Assembly: GCA_036023115.1 (NCBI GenBank)
Contig: JAYKKT010000064.1
Span: 3,587,501 to 3,651,500 of the forward strand
Source of the DNA: Brasenia schreberi
Lineage: Eukaryota > Streptophyta > Magnoliopsida > Nymphaeales > Cabombaceae
Direction of reading: 5' to 3'
Length of the DNA stretch: 64,000 bases
This document shows, piece by piece, positions 30,571 to 40,663 of the stretch (the first letter of the stretch is position 1; each line of letters opens with the position of its first letter). The notes beneath the pieces are model-generated. The model saw nothing but the letters and a program-made list of their open reading frames with translations, made no database searches and was not told where the DNA came from. Made by a program: the position numbers and the translations under genes.

Positions 30571-30700
30571 CGAGAGCGTTAGCTCAACGGTACAGTGCTT
30601 TAGCGCCATTGCTCCTGGTGGGGAGTTCGACTCCCAGAGGGTGCATGTGTGGGTGTGGGTGTTAGGATTCGGCCTCCCCTTGTAACCCCCCAAAAAAAAA
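30571..30700 (+). mobile_element. tRNA-derived SINE, family A (best-preserved copy)
   Basis: A box TAGCTCAACGG at 30580-30590 and B box GAGTTCGACTCC at 30623-30634 are spaced as in a tRNA-type Pol III promoter. They are followed by GGGTGCATGTGTGGGTGTGG, then GGATTCGGCCTCCCCTTGTAA and an A-rich tail. I use it as the reference for the copies elsewhere in the window. Confidence 0.88.
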
Positions 30701-31617
30701 GAGGAGCTCAAGAGGACCAAATGAAGGCTGTTAGTAAAAACGAACACAGAAAAAGCCAAACACACCGAGTATCGGGTTGCTTGATTAAGACTAACGCTTT
30801 TATAATTTTTCACTGTGAGAATAAATTTTCTTCTTTAAACTTTATTTTTAAATTAAGTAAAAAATAATTAAATTGTGAGTTCTTTCCTAAGAGTTAAGTT
30901 CCGTGTTGGATGTATTTCTGATAATAATGAGAACTTTTGGTTCTTTCCTTTCGCATTATATATAAATCCTTGACCAGCTGCGGAGGTGGCTGTAAGGAGA
31001 GTGGGTGGTCAATGGTAGATATATAATGGTGAGAGATGGTATATGATTATGATGGTGTCCTAGAACGAAAGGGCATGGTAGCATGTGATGGTGGTGACGA
31101 GAATTGGGTATAGTCTAGTGGTCATTGTAACATAGTGGTGTGAGATGGCAGTGGGCAGTGAAATGATAATTGATGGCGGTGGTAGGGGCGGTGACAGCAA
31201 CCATTGTTGGTGGACAACCATGTTACAGAGTTGCAAATGCTGATGGATGATGTTCAAGCACGTGGGTTAAGGATTGATAGTTAAGAAAAATAGTTTTATT
31301 CTCGAGTATGATATATTTTACGACCTATTTTTTTTCATGTGTGTAGAAAAGTTATAGGGAAAGTAGAGAAATTATAGGAAATAGTGTTAATTTTCTTACT
31401 TTTTTTTGGCTCTTTAAATGCACGGAAGGCTTCTTTTGTTAACGTGAGAAAAAAGTGTAATGTTTGTGTTTGCTTTCACTTCCTCTATCCTTTTTAATAC
31501 ATATTACAACAACTTCTACACAATTAGAGTTGCTGCGATTTGATCAATATTGATAACTTTGTCAATACCGATAACTTGGGAGCTTCAATTAACTTTCTTA
31601 GTGAGCAACGCTTAAAC

Positions 31618-32040
31618 TAGGTATGATTTATGGTTATGAGTGTTGGGCAGTTGATTATGAAATATACAAAAGATATAACAAAATTTAAGATGCTACGATG
31701 GTGGTCACATAAGAAAAATTGTATACATAATGAGGTTATTAAAAACAATTAAGAGTGGTACCAATAGATGATAAAATGAGAGAGAATCGTTTAAAATAGT
31801 TTGAACTTGTAGAAAGAGACCAAAGAAAGTTCAGATAAGAAAGTATGAGAAACTCAATTGTGAAAATATTAAAAAAAGAGAGGAAGAACACAAAAGTATT
31901 AGAAGGAATAATAAAAAATCATCTAGCTTATGTTGAGTGAATTGTTAACATCGCATATGATCGAACTTTATGAAAACAAAGAATCCATATAACCTATCCT
32001 ATCTAGTATGAGATAAGACTTAGTTGTTGTTGTTGTGATG
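31618..32040 (+). mobile_element. degenerate LINE 3' end (reverse transcriptase C-terminus and (TTG)n tail)
   Basis: Conceptual translation, with frameshifts and stops, gives scraps like MIYGYECWAVDY and VVPIDDKMRENRL. These resemble the C-terminal end of plant LINE ORF2 proteins (YGAECWA, VAPIEDKMRENRLRW). The fragment ends in GACTTAGTTGTTGTTGTTG, the usual tail. A second tail-only copy is at 33225-33372 and another at 54085-54150; one on the minus strand lies at 40013-40075. All are dead fragments. Confidence 0.75.
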
Positions 32041-32230
32041 AGCTATCGCTTATCAAACTAAAGTAGAAAACCAAAATGATAAAGTATGAGATTATATTGC
32101 TTCTCAAATAAGAAGAGGATGGAGGTGAGTTTTAGTATAAGAGAGATCCTTTACACCTGATACATTGAATAGCATTGAATTCCATATCAAACTTTCAGTT
32201 GGCAGGAGGCATTGGACAAGGGCTCGAGGG

Positions 32231-34236
32231 TCACTTGTCTAGGCACTCGAGCGATGGATAAACTGAGAGGACCAGTAACTGCTCGATATTGTTTTCATTC
32301 GTTCCCTTTCTGATCCTGAAGAATCCTTTCTGAAACAGCAATGAAGATGAATATTAGAAAACAAGAGCGTTAGCTCAACGGCAGGGTACTCTAGCACCGT
32401 TGAGTTCAACTCCCAAAAGGTGCGTGTGTGCGTGTGTGCGTGTATGCGTGTTAGGCTTTGGCCTCCTCTTGTAACAATACAAAAAGGCAAAGGAAAGGAA
32501 TTGCTAGAATTATAAAACAGGTAATATATTCAACAAGTTAATGATGGAAATTACCTCCCCCCACCTAGGGCTCCAGCTATTCGCAACAAGCTGAAACATA
32601 ACCGAAATTACTAAGCCCCACTTGTATTAAAAACTCAAACTCAAATAAAGCTTTTTTTTTGCAATAAGTTGAGTCCTTTAGATTCTTATTACCTTCATTT
32701 TGTTCTTGCACTCTTATGAAAAAGCTAACAACAAAAATTGGATAAATAATTATAAAAAACTAGATCATGCCCTTCCTTTGTATGTATATTATGCTTACTC
32801 ATTACTTTTGAGTGACATTAGTGTAATTTAAATTTTAAAAAATCATGTCACTTAAAGTAAGAGGTACAAGTGAGTGAACATCATCACAGGTGGGTAGGAT
32901 CCAATCACTCAATAATTATATATAATTTGAAAAATGTACCCAGTAATCCACTCCATCATCTGAAGTTCCCCATCCGATTATCCTAACTGCATGTCTTCCA
33001 AGCCATTTACCGGTGACGTGCCGGTAAACACCCGATTGGTAATGGGGGAAGTCCTGCAAACAATAGCATAGAGCTAATTAAGATCATTATAAAACAACAA
33101 AGATTATTTTATAAATCAATCTAAGAGTATTTCATCTAAAGATGGTCATTGTTATATTCAAGAGAAGTTGTATAAGAAACAATAGATTGTACACTATACG
33201 CACTTTAAGTTGTTAGGCCTTACAAAATATTAAAAGAAAATGATAAAGAATGATCTAGCTTATGTTTAGTTAATTATTAGCATGATACATGGTTGAGTTT
33301 TATTAAAACAAAAAAATCTATGTAACGACTCCATCCGGTGTGAGAAAAGACTTAGTTGTTGTACCGTAGATTTACAAAAACGTATATGAAGTTCCATCTA
33401 TCCAATCAAATGACATTGTAACACCCCACGCATTAGCACAACTTGCAGGGTTGACGGACTCCACCATTGCAGGTGTCTGAGATCCTCCACTCCTCAAAGG
33501 TTCGAAGCCTTACGTCCATGGCTTTGATTTCTAAGTCAGATAAGAATGCGAATCACATGCGAAAGGTTACATCCAACATAATATGATCTCATCTCGATCT
33601 ACCATCATTAATTTCCTCGGTGATATGTAAAGGGTAGTTGATCAAACTTCACATGGATTTGCTGATGACGAGAAGAATAAAACACAAGCATATACACACA
33701 TTTAAGCAAGTATTATATATATAAAAAAGAAAGTGATACACGCTAATACACTTAGATGTATATAAAAGAAAGTGATACACGCTAATACACTTAGATGCTA
33801 AGAAATCCAAACAAATCTCAAACATTCATATTTGATGATGATTGTTTGAAACTTGAATTTAAAAAATAAAAAATACTCATGTGAATACTATATCTGCAAA
33901 AAATATGTGTCTAACAAGAAAAAATAGGTATATATATATATATATTAATTCAAATTTCAACCATACATTATCAAAGATGAACAATCGAGATGTATTTAGA
34001 TTTGCTAATACTTAATATGTTGACATATACCAGTTTCTCTTTTATCTTTATATATATACAAGTGAGTGATTAGATTCTACCCACTTCTACCTTTCATGTT
34101 TTGGATGACATGAGTATAATAACAATATCTTTTATACTTTTTAAAAACCACTTAAAAGTTTTAAAATTATATTGGCACTCAAAAACACTTGTTGGGCATG
34201 AGTGTGCATGTAAGAGGCGGGTAGGACCCAATTTTC

Positions 34237-34318
<82 letters not shown>

Positions 34319-37300
34319 GAGCAGTAAAAGAAAGGAAAATGAATTCGTTGAATTTTGCCAAATGCAACTTGTTTTTACCGCATAAACATCCATTGCAGCC
34401 AGCTGAGGACCGTGCAGGTAAATATCGTACATCATTCCATAGGGTGTAGGATCAAAAACAATATAATCATCAGCCCAGTACTTAGTAGAGTTGTCACTCC
34501 AAGTTTGATTAGAGTTAGCTTGACAGGTGCGCACACAGTGTGGTTTTACTGGAGATATACGGCACCCACGGCCCTTGCATCCACCTTGGTCAAAATAAGG
34601 GTAACACTGCACAAAAGTTCCAACACAATATTGTGAGAGAACACATTAATTAGTAGGTTCAGAACTGTTTTGGCGAGAGGCAGTCAGTTAGGGGGTGTTT
34701 GTGTTGCTGGCACACTAGGGCCGGACCGCTGCTTTTGGCACCATACAGTACCACACCGCACAATACAAACACAGGCTGTCCGGGATCAAAGAACCTAGGT
34801 CCCCGCACACCTCCTTCCAATATATACGAAAATGTGGGAAGGTTATGGCATGCCACAATTAGGCATGATTTGTTTTGGTTATGGGGTGGTTTCGATTTGA
34901 GTCTGGAACTGTTTGAATCAGCAAATAATAGTTAAAGTTTAATTTTTTTAAAGAATTGTTTTTAAAAAAAAATACTGGAGCCTTGAATCATAACTGAACC
35001 AGTCCGGAGCCGATTCTTGAACTGTCGGTTATGGGTGGTTTCCTCAACCAACAAATAATATTAAAATTTTTAAATTTTAAGAGAATTTTAAAAAAATACC
35101 TATACCAACGGTTTGAAACCATCTGTTCCAGTTTTAGTTTTGAACCAGTTCCAATTTCATAAAAGATGAAACCGAACCGAGTGGTCCTTGGTTCTTGTTC
35201 TAGTTTCACCGGTTCCATTTTCAGTTGGTTCCTGGCTTGGTTATATTCCAATTAGAACCAGCGGGCCGAATTGGAACCGGCCATGTCTAGCCACAATATC
35301 CAGTGAACAAGGAGGACCCCATAGCCGTTGTGGTCTGTGCCAGACCCTTGACACAAACAGCCCCTTGTGTTTGCGCGTCCTCTAGATTTTAATTGGAACT
35401 TTGAGTTCCAAGATCTCTAATGCATGTTGGAACTTTTTAAACATGTACCTCTTCTGTATGAATACCATTTTGAAAGATGTACGTTAACGCCATATCGGGT
35501 AGTCCGCCGCCACAATCCCTCGAACACGTCTCACAGCATGCCAGGAGCTCATTTGGCGATAGGACGACAGTCTACAATTATCATTGCAGTTAGACACTTT
35601 ACAAATATGGAAAAATCGGATAGTGCATACCACCTGCTGATTATGTTAACCTATTGCTTTTTAATAGCATAATTATAATTTTAAAAGTTTTAAAGTTTTT
35701 GAAAAAATATGAACAAAAATATCAGTATACTCATGCTACCAAAAAGTTAGCGTAGTGATAGTAAGGTCCAATCACTCATACGTATGAGCATAGGAAAATT
35801 GATACATGCTAAATCCAAACATCTAAACAAATCTCAATTGTTCATGTTTGATGATGGATAATTAAAATTAAAATTTGAAAAGTTAAAAATGCTCAGGTAA
35901 ATAAAGTACATATGTATCTACTTTTATTTTTTAGATTTAAATTTCAACTATCCATTATAAAAAATGAACGATTGAGATTTCTTTGGATTTACAAGCACTA
36001 AGAGTGCCATCATATACTAGTTCCTCCACATATACATTTATATATATAAAGCTTGGTATATGCTAACAATATTATACATTAACATATCCAAATACATTTA
36101 AAAATATATGCTTGAGATTTAAATTTTAAAAGCAAAAAATATCATTATACTTTTTGGAAGTGTAATTAATTAAAAACTAACCTTTTGTTTTTGCATTTAA
36201 ATCTCAACCATTCATATTTCAACTTGAATGCTTGAGATCTGTTTCGATCTGCTAGCACGTGAGCATATATATATATTAAAAGGGTTGAGAGAACTATAAA
36301 TAATTTTCTACTATAAACTTTTAAAAATTAGGAAATATTTGCATTTGGGAAAATGAACAGAGGAAGAACAACTTGTGATCACCTAAGGTGCAGAATAAGT
36401 ATTGGTTGGGTGACTTCATACGAGATCCTTAGGTCCTGTGATCTAGCATGATGAAAATCAGAAAGGGCCGCTAGGCTAGCAGGCAGGAGCACAACTTCCA
36501 TGGCCGCCACCATCCGCAGAAAGCTTTACATGCATACCATAAGCCGTGAGCGGCGCCGCTACCCGGCCTCCTACTTTTATGTAAACCAACCAAACTAATA
36601 TTGTATACTTAATTAAGATAAATCAAGGCAAGCATTTGCTCAAATTCATGATAGAAAATTGATTTTGATTAAAAGTGCTAAATTTTTCTTGGAAACTTCA
36701 TTATTTAGGTGCATTTTTAATAACTAAAATATAATTTTTATTAGTTGCTTAGATTTTAAAATTCTACACACTGATGTGAGAAAATTATACCTTATTGTAT
36801 CTAATGCAAAAGCGATCTTGGAGCATTCCTGTTGCTGCAAATGCCCAGCATGAGCCACAACGACCCTGGCAAGAACATACGTACACATATAAGTATTCAT
36901 ACAGATCTATCCTTATGCTAGAAATTAGCAAATTAACAAACTTAAGTGAGGCAGAAGATGATGACTACCTGATCTATATCGACGAACATCATGGTTCACA
37001 TAAAGCCGCAAACACGAAGAAATTAGTCGTAATTTGACCCAAAATTCTGCTCATACAAAGAAGATGAAGTATTTTTCTAATTGTTTATGTAGCTTACCGC
37101 GTATTAGGCCGATTATTTTGTCACATTGAGGGAAGGCAGTCAGTGTATTGTAAGTCCTAGGCAAGGTAAAATTTTCAGGTAGAACTGTATCTGAATAAGT
37201 ATCTTGGATCTTATACTTCTTTTGGATATTCTCTGGTATCACTGCTCCCAACAAGGAAGAGAAATCCTCCTCCTAAATTTTGCACACCACATGATGCATA

Positions 37301-37913
37301 AGATCAAACGGAAAAAATAAAAAAAAATTGATTGCAGGCCTCAAATTAATTTCTCTCTGTGTGTGTGTGAGAGAGAGAGAGGGCTTTGTTTTGGTAGCGG
37401 GCTGTAAGGGGTAAAGAACTTCATTCACCTCATACTGAGCCATGTGGGGATGGATGGTAGCAACCCACCCGGCATCTAAATTTGAATTGACCTCATCTAC
37501 CACAGATTGCTGTAAAATGTTTAAAAGATAAGGCAACGTTTATATATATTTAAAAAAAAGGTAAGAAGTAAGTAAGATAACTTTTAATATAATTCCATTC
37601 TAAGGCAATTTTTTGGTTGTCTTCAAATTGAAATGAATAAGAAAAAAGTACTAAAAATTGAAACCCACCTTAAGAAGCTTGGGCTTGTTAGCTTGCTGCT
37701 TCTGTGCTTCAGTGAATGCCTAAAATCATGAAAAACATTATAAAATCTCAATGGTGCTAGCTAAGACATGAAATGGGTATATATATATATATATATGAGT
37801 GTGAATATATGCATGTATATATAAATATACACACAAATGTCACAAATACATATATGTTTATGTACATGTATATAAAGTACACACATACATATATTACATA
37901 TGTATGTGTGCAT

Positions 37914-37999
<86 letters not shown>

Positions 38000-38812
38000 T
38001 GTGAATATATGCATGTATATATAAATATACACACAAATGTCACAAATACATATATATGTACATGTTTATGTATATGTATATAAAGTACACACATACATAT
38101 ATTACATATGTATGTATATATATATATATATATATTATATACGCCCCGGTTTTTCCCCATACACAATGGGGAAAAGCGAACCCGAACCCATACCCACCCT
38201 GTTGCGATCCCTACCATGACCCTTAACTTGTGACCCGACCTGTAGCCAGATGAGCTGTTGCTCTTTGTGTAATGTTTTGGCAGATCCAGATTCCTATATA
38301 TCCACTTCACTAAACAAGAATGCTCCTTTTTATATCAAACCAAATTCAATCTTTTGAAAAATATAAGCTTGCAACATGTGCACGATCATAAAATCATTTC
38401 TTAAAATAATCAATATTTCTTGGCTCATATATTGATCTCTATTTTCTGAAGTTTTTGCACTATTCATGGCCACAAATTCTGTCAGTGAATTCCTAAATCT
38501 GTTTGAAGCCTCTCGATCACCAAGTTAGCTTGACCCACATCTGGTGGGAATCGAACCTCGGGTGCCTTCAAATGCACACCTAGGTCCACCAAGGAGTCCT
38601 GACGACCCGACGATCGGTCTTAGGAGGATGGCTTATATGCGGTTCGGGTTGAACTGCATGGAATTCAAATGCAAAACCATAGGTAATGGCTGAAAATTAC
38701 AGATATTAAAACTAGCATCCTAACAAAACTGCAAATCAAAGAACTCTACCTCGTGGGTCCCCAAAATCACGACCAAAAACAAGAACCCGAACCATAGAAC
38801 AGATCTCCCCAT
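32231..38812 (-). CDS. cathepsin B-like cysteine protease (papain family C1A)
   Basis: Eleven exons (transcript order): 38750-38812, 37669-37719, 37429-37509, 37098-37272, 36969-36973 (5 nt), 36791-36865, 35449-35571, 34379-34606, 32940-33053, 32555-32590 and 32231-32329, total 1050 nt and 349 residues. The signal peptide is [18 protein letters not shown]. The propeptide keeps [13 protein letters not shown]. The catalytic residues are present: oxyanion Gln125, Cys131 in CGSCWAF, His288 in [11 protein letters not shown] and Asn309 in ANSW. It would act as a secreted or vacuolar endopeptidase. Odd points: the occluding-loop region reads GCKGRGC where plant homologues I recall have a His (CSHPGC), and the usual NECGIE near the C-terminus is NENNIE. 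Both suggest altered exopeptidase activity (inference). All junctions keep frame and no stop interrupts it, so it looks functional. Introns carry TA arrays and one SINE. Confidence 0.9.
32363..32487 (+). mobile_element. tRNA-derived SINE, family A (cathepsin B intron 10)
   Basis: A box TAGCTCAACGG at 32371-32381, B-box-like GAGTTCAACTCCC at 32402, a GT-rich stretch and TTTGGCCTCCTCTTGTAAC. It sits in the short intron between 32330 and 32554 and makes up more than half of it. Confidence 0.85.
33722..33798. repeat. 38-bp tandem duplication in cathepsin B intron 8
   Basis: AAGAAAGTGATACACGCTAA and the following bases appear twice in a row, with only small differences at the junction. Confidence 0.85.
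34240..34316. repeat. (TA)n array about 60 nt from a splice donor
   Basis: About 76 bp of pure TA in cathepsin B intron 8. Long open frames of alternating Ile and Tyr through it are artefacts. Confidence 0.97.
34860..35287 (-). repeat. dispersed GGTTC/GAACC-rich repeat, two joined units (cathepsin B intron 7)
   Basis: Two related segments (34860-35000 and 35000-35287) have AT-rich cores with ATTTTTAAAA-type words. They end in GAATTGGAACCGGCCATGTC. This is the longest copy in the window. Confidence 0.7.
36969..36973 (-). other. candidate 5-nt microexon of the cathepsin B-like gene
   Basis: On the minus strand the five bases ATCAG lie between an acceptor (ATATAG) and a donor (GTAGTC). The upstream exon (ends 37098) stops one base into a codon and the downstream exon (starts 36865) begins in phase 0, so 2 mod 3 bases are needed. 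Inserting these five restores [13 protein letters not shown]; Gln125 is the oxyanion-hole residue. Without it the reading frame and the active site are lost. Confidence 0.8.
37770..38130. repeat. TA arrays flanked by two near-identical segments (cathepsin B intron 1)
   Basis: A segment containing GAGTGTGAATATATGCATG and ACACACAAATGTCACAAATA occurs at about 37796-37905 and again at about 37996-38110. The two copies are separated by an 80-bp pure TA array (37917-37996). This suggests duplication or slippage anchored in the TA tract. Confidence 0.9.
38205..38270 (-). mobile_element. truncated SINE, family B (cathepsin B intron 1)
   Basis: On the minus strand it reads AGCAACAGCTCATCTGGCTA, CAGGTCGGGTCACAAGTTAA and GGTCATGG, the head of the family B SINE. 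Confidence 0.6.
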
Positions 38813-39254
38813 ACTGAGTTCTCACCACCCACCTCAGTTATTAAAAAGAAAAAGAAAAACAAGAAAAGAGAAAGGTGGAAGGGGTTAAAGGTATGGAGGA
38901 ATAAGTGATGGTTTACCCACCCAAGGAACTGAGTGGTCAACCCGAACTTAAATAACCCTCAAGATCACGATCTGCGGCACCATGATCGCGAACTGTTTCC
39001 CGAAATAGAATTGCACCACTAAAAGTTATTTGTTTCTGTTCGAGAACACCGTTGATTTTTACCCCAAAAAACGAAAAAAGAAAAGAAAAAAAGATACGCC
39101 TTTGATGAATTCTTCTCGCTATTCTGATGCAACGTTTTCCTCCCTTGGATCCTATTGTAGGAGATGAAGCGGAACTGTTTTCGGTGGCATAAGTTTGACA
39201 CAATAAGCTCGCGAGCCAAACCCAAATTTGTGAAGGATATTCTAACAGGAAATT
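38813..39254. other. promoter-side region of the cathepsin B-like gene
   Basis: Intergenic, between the cathepsin B start (-) and the MRS2 pseudogene (+). A/G-rich runs occur at about 38845-38890 and 39065-39095. No coding sequence is recognised. Confidence 0.45.
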
Positions 39255-39692
39255 GAACGCACAGTGAACTTTTTTCTTTCTTGTATTAATCTATTAGCAG
39301 CAGGGGAGAGAAACATGATTGTCAACCTTGAATTCATGAACGCTATTGTGACTGTCGAAGAGGTGTTGTTTCTGGATTCCCCATCTCAACAAGTCCTTCC
39401 CTTTGTCTCAGCTTTGGCAGCTACTTCCTCCGAAACCATTACTGAGTACAGTCCACTTTTCAGTGTGTGAGGGAATGACATGCCCTTTCCTGGTTCTGAG
39501 CAGTGGCGATCGATGTACTCCTGAAACTGTTGATGGTTTCTTTGCAGCCTGAGATTCCAGTTTAAGATACTTGAGATTGCTCAGTGGTCCGCACGAATTT
39601 GGATTCTTAAAATGTGCCAGCTTGAGAGAGAAGCTTAACTATCCGCCACTCGATGAACTAGCCAGGAGGTTAAGGTCAATACCAAGAGCATT

Positions 39693-39712
<20 letters not shown>
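39255..39712 (+). pseudogene. MRS2/CorA-type magnesium transporter pseudogene fragment
   Basis: The reading frame at 39264-39470 gives NMIVNLEFMNAIVTVEEVLF then PSQQVLPFV. This matches the MRS2 family block (I-V-x-N-L-E-x-I-K-A-I-I-T-x-E-E-V-L, then VLPFV). After a stop and a gap, 39549-39640 encodes LRFQFKILEIA, like the family's LPFEFRxLEVAL. 39637-39700, past another stop, encodes YPPLDELARRL, like AYPALDEL. The C-terminal GMN motif and two membrane helices are absent, and a (GA)n run (39697-39741) follows. It is an N-terminal to middle fragment with stops, so clearly dead. Functional relatives transport Mg2+ across membranes. Confidence 0.8.
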
Positions 39713-39741
<29 letters not shown>

Positions 39742-39744
<3 letters not shown>

Positions 39745-40663
39745 ATGATACTCTGAATCATGGGTTTTCATCTCCTCCGAACTTCGCCCTTGCAAACAGC
39801 ATCTGTCCGAATCCTCAATTGTCTCGTCGGATTTAAAAAATGTCCTTCCCCTTGATCTTATCGTTTCCTTTAGGAATTTCTCTTCTTCTTGATTTTACTG
39901 TTTTCTTTATGAATTCCTCCTCTTCATCTTCTTCTTGGCCTGCACATTGTACTGATTATTGTCCAGCATCATGCGAGAATAGCGAAGAAGGCACCCTCTG
40001 TCTGAAAGACTGAAACAATAACAACAACAACTAAGCCTTTTCTCATAGATCGGTTACATGGATTCTTTGCTTCCACATAGTCCTGTCATGTGCTATATTA
40101 GCAGTTAACTCAACAATGTTAAAAATTCAAACTAATATGAAACCTATTTGTGAAGGTAATTGAATTTAAATTTGCTAGTTCAGATCGGTTATTGAGTTTG
40201 CCAATTTCACCTGGATTTTTTATTCCTTGTTATTTTCTGTTAAATTTTAGTGTCATTATGTTGTTAACGATAGTTGTAATAGATAACCAGATAATAAAAT
40301 TAATGAGCATCTTTAAACTAAGAGTATCAAGGTTTCTCACACAAGCTAAACCATAATTGATATAATATGAATGATGAAAATAATTAGATTTTGTATTAAA
40401 CTTTGATTATTTGTGTTGATTCAGTTTTAGATCTGGAAATCGAAACCGAACCGACAACCGAATTACTTGAAAAATATGAACCGACACCCAAACGATCTTT
40501 AATAGAACCGAACCAAATAAAAAATTGTTAAAAATATTCTCACAAAGTAGCTCATCAAACTAATATTCCATCTGGACCGTCCATTTTTCGTATCAATCAC
40601 CCATCTCGGGTCCACTTTTCTGACCGACACCGCGCCATCATCCATGCTTGTTTTGGTAAAAGG
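39742..40663. other. intergenic region between the two pseudogenes
   Basis: A minus-strand LINE tail remnant lies at about 40013-40075 (AACAACAACAACTAAGCCTTT) and an AT-rich GAACCGAACC patch at 40437-40520. No gene is recognised. Whatever promoter the STR8-like gene had would lie at the right end. Confidence 0.45.

Larger units (their letters stand above)
28781..32230. other. intergenic region between the RING E3 and cathepsin B genes
   Basis: It starts with the promoter and 5' leader side of the RING E3 gene, then turns to repeats. Around 29735-29790 a CGATATGTATTGTATGATAC motif is repeated twice. A GATCCGCCACTG end at about 30040-30055 resembles a hAT-type MITE terminus. A family A SINE lies at 30571-30700 and a degenerate LINE 3' end at 31618-32040. 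No gene is recognised. Confidence 0.5.

Noticed and set aside
34094..34612. A 172-codon minus-strand frame through the TA array
   Set aside because: Only 34379-34606 is real (cathepsin B exon 8); the rest is intron with alternating Ile-Tyr from the TA repeat.
37757..38310. Several frames of 80-140 codons rich in Ile, Tyr and His
   Set aside because: Translation of TA and CA arrays in intron 1 of the cathepsin B gene.
38520..38600. tRNA gene (GGGAATCGAACCTCGGG looks like a T arm)
   Set aside because: No matching acceptor, D or anticodon arm; at most a SINE scrap.
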